DNA of 6,917 nucleotides from Verrucomicrobiota bacterium. GTDB lineage: Bacteria > Verrucomicrobiota > Verrucomicrobiia > Limisphaerales > UBA11358. Location: the NCBI GenBank assembly GCA_026225155.1, contig JAMFSG010000146.1, positions 1 through 6,917 on the forward strand, written 5' to 3'. The notes beneath the pieces were generated by a model. That model saw only the letters and a list, made by a program, of their open reading frames with translations. It made no database searches and had not been told where the DNA came from. Numbering within the stretch: the first letter of the stretch is position 1; each line of letters opens with the position of its first letter. A program made the translations under genes and the position numbers. Shown here piece after piece: positions 5,970 through 6,917 of the stretch.

Positions 5970-6421
5970 TTCAAGTTTTTGAATTTTTTTGCCGCCGCTT
6001 CCAGCATCGCGTAAATCACCGGCGTCCGGCGGCGGCTTCTCGCCCGGTCCAGGGCGTTGAGGTGCATCCAGCCGCGAATGTTCGGATTCGCTCCCGCTTC
6101 CAGCAAGGTTTCGATCATTTCAAATGAACCATCACCCGCGACTTCATTGATGGCGGTATTGCCAACGCGGCTTTCGTCGTGCGCATTGACATCGGCACCG
6201 GCTTCAAGCAAAAACTTCACCGCTTCGACATTTCCACCCATCGCCGCCCGCATGAGCGGAGTCAAACTCAGATCATCAAACGCATTGATCCGTTTCAAAT
6301 GACCGGCTTTAAGCAACGATTTTAACTCGGCAATATTTCCGTCCGTGGCGGCACGGTGAAGTTGTTCCCGTTCAAACTTTTCTTCCAGCGACAAATCATC
6401 CCCCAGACTCATGCGGTTCAT
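5966..6421 (-). CDS. Small ankyrin-repeat protein
   Basis: This 151-residue protein has no signal peptide or TM segment and is probably cytoplasmic. A short charged N-terminus precedes repeats at about 20-49 (EQLHRAATDGNIAELKSLLKAG), 54-83 (TPLMRAAMGGNVEAVKFLLEAGADVN), 87-116 (GNTAINEVAGDGSFEMIETLLEAGANPN) and a degenerate capping repeat at 120-147 (LNALDRARSRRRTPVIYAMLEAA). Repeats two and three fit the ankyrin consensus TPLxxAAxxGxxxxVxxLLxxGAxxN well. Ankyrin repeats bind other proteins; nothing identifies the partner. The ATG (6421-6419) overlaps the ubiX stop, and its own TGA overlaps the ubiA start, each as ATGA, so it is translated with both quinone-biosynthesis genes. An internal ATG at residue 4 is a possible alternative start. 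Partnership with UbiX or UbiA is suggested only by gene order. Confidence 0.85.
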   Translation of the reverse strand: MNRMSLGDDLSLEEKFEREQLHRAATDGNIAELKSLLKAGHLKRINAFDDLSLTPLMRAAMGGNVEAVKFLLEAGADVNAHDESRVGNTAINEVAGDGSFEMIETLLEAGANPNIRGWMHLNALDRARSRRRTPVIYAMLEAAAKKFKNLK

Positions 6422-6917
6422 TCTTTTTCATCCGCCCAACGAGGCGCAAGTTTGTTCGGAATGCCGATGTGGTCGAGCACGCGCGCAACGACGGTGTCCA
6501 CGATTTGCACGACGGAATTTGCGCCGGAATAAAAGCTGGGATTTGCGGGCAAAATCGTTGCGCCCGCGAGCAGGAGCAATTCCATGTTTTTGACGTGGAT
6601 CAAACTCAAAGGTGTTTCGCGCGGAACTAAAATCAGTTTCCGTTTTTCCTTCAACGTCACGTCGGCGGCGCGCAATAAAACATCTTCGCTATAACCGTGC
6701 GCGATGCGACCCATCGTGCCCATCGTGCAAGGAATCACGACCATCGCGTCGGGCGGATTCGAGCCGCTGGCGAACGGCGCGTTCATGCTTTTGAGATTGT
6801 GCGTCTGCACGCCGGTGGGAAGTTTCAAGCCGTCCGGCAATTCCACGGCGATGACCTGTTGCGCGTAATTGCTCAACACGACGTGGATTTCGTGTTCCTG
6901 CGGATCCAGGTTGTCGA
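6418..6917 (-). CDS. ubiX: Flavin prenyltransferase UbiX, N-terminus beyond the window
   Basis: UbiX attaches a dimethylallyl group to FMN, giving the prenylated flavin cofactor needed by UbiD-family decarboxylases. The visible 165 residues begin DNLDPQEHEIHVVLSNYAQQVI and end WADEKE. Family motifs are DAMVVIPCTMGTMGRIAHGYS, LLRAADVTLKEKRKL, LVPRETPLSLIHVKNM and AGATILPANPSFY. These correspond to the FMN/phosphate-binding and substrate-binding parts of the UbiX/Pad1 flavoprotein fold. The usual length is about 190-200 residues, so roughly 20-30 residues with the N-terminal G-x-SGA-type nucleotide-binding loop are missing at the window edge. The frame stays open to base 6917, so the GTG at 6879 is internal. 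The stop overlaps the next gene's ATG (ATGA). With the adjacent ubiA it points to quinone biosynthesis; a ubiD-type decarboxylase would be expected nearby, outside this window. Confidence 0.92.
   Translation of the reverse strand, partial: DNLDPQEHEIHVVLSNYAQQVIAVELPDGLKLPTGVQTHNLKSMNAPFASGSNPPDAMVVIPCTMGTMGRIAHGYSEDVLLRAADVTLKEKRKLILVPRETPLSLIHVKNMELLLLAGATILPANPSFYSGANSVVQIVDTVVARVLDHIGIPNKLAPRWADEKE

Overview
The window looks like a chromosomal fragment of a Verrucomicrobiota bacterium (possibly the Pedosphaera/Limisphaera side) or a close PVC-group relative. This is inferred from gene style only. The clues are a Ser/Thr kinase with an N-terminal four-cysteine ribbon and a large sensor-like C-terminus, a long 'ATTHWTVV'-type ECF sigma factor, a DUF4019 module, scarce Shine-Dalgarno sites, and a UbiX/UbiA pair of the kind found in futalosine-type menaquinone producers. 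Apart from a 57-residue gene tail at the left edge, all genes lie on the minus strand, so they are best read from right to left.

Right block (5073-6917, minus): the 3' part of ubiX (flavin prenyltransferase), a 151-residue ankyrin-repeat protein, and a UbiA-family polyprenyltransferase. Both junctions are 4-bp ATGA overlaps, so the three genes form one translationally coupled operon. UbiX and UbiA belong to quinone biosynthesis; the ankyrin protein has no obvious role there. The operon is followed by a strong hairpin at 5014-5057.

Central block (250-4947, minus): a signalling cluster. First comes a 1175-residue membrane Ser/Thr kinase with, in order, a TM helix, zinc ribbon, complete kinase domain, four TM segments, DUF4019, another TM segment, and a large C-terminal region ending in a bacterial Ig-like domain. 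Nine bases later is a 133-residue exported protein made almost entirely of a second copy of that terminal domain (65 of 106 residues identical, no gaps). Next is an ECF-type sigma factor starting 9 nt beyond that protein's stop codon. The likely logic is a transmembrane kinase signalling to a sigma factor, with a secreted paralogue of the kinase's sensor-side domain as accessory; the order of events is inference.

Left edge (1-249): the 3' end of a DUF2892 membrane protein on the plus strand converges on the sigma gene, with a hairpin between them.

Repeats are the most unusual part. A 60-bp REP-like palindromic element lies exactly in frame inside the kinase activation segment. A heptamer tandem lies in the linker after the kinase domain. 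The two intergenic hairpins are both built from short near-tandem words around the same AATTGAATT loop. No stretch over 300 bases lacks a gene, and I saw no tRNA, rRNA, CRISPR array or transposase gene.
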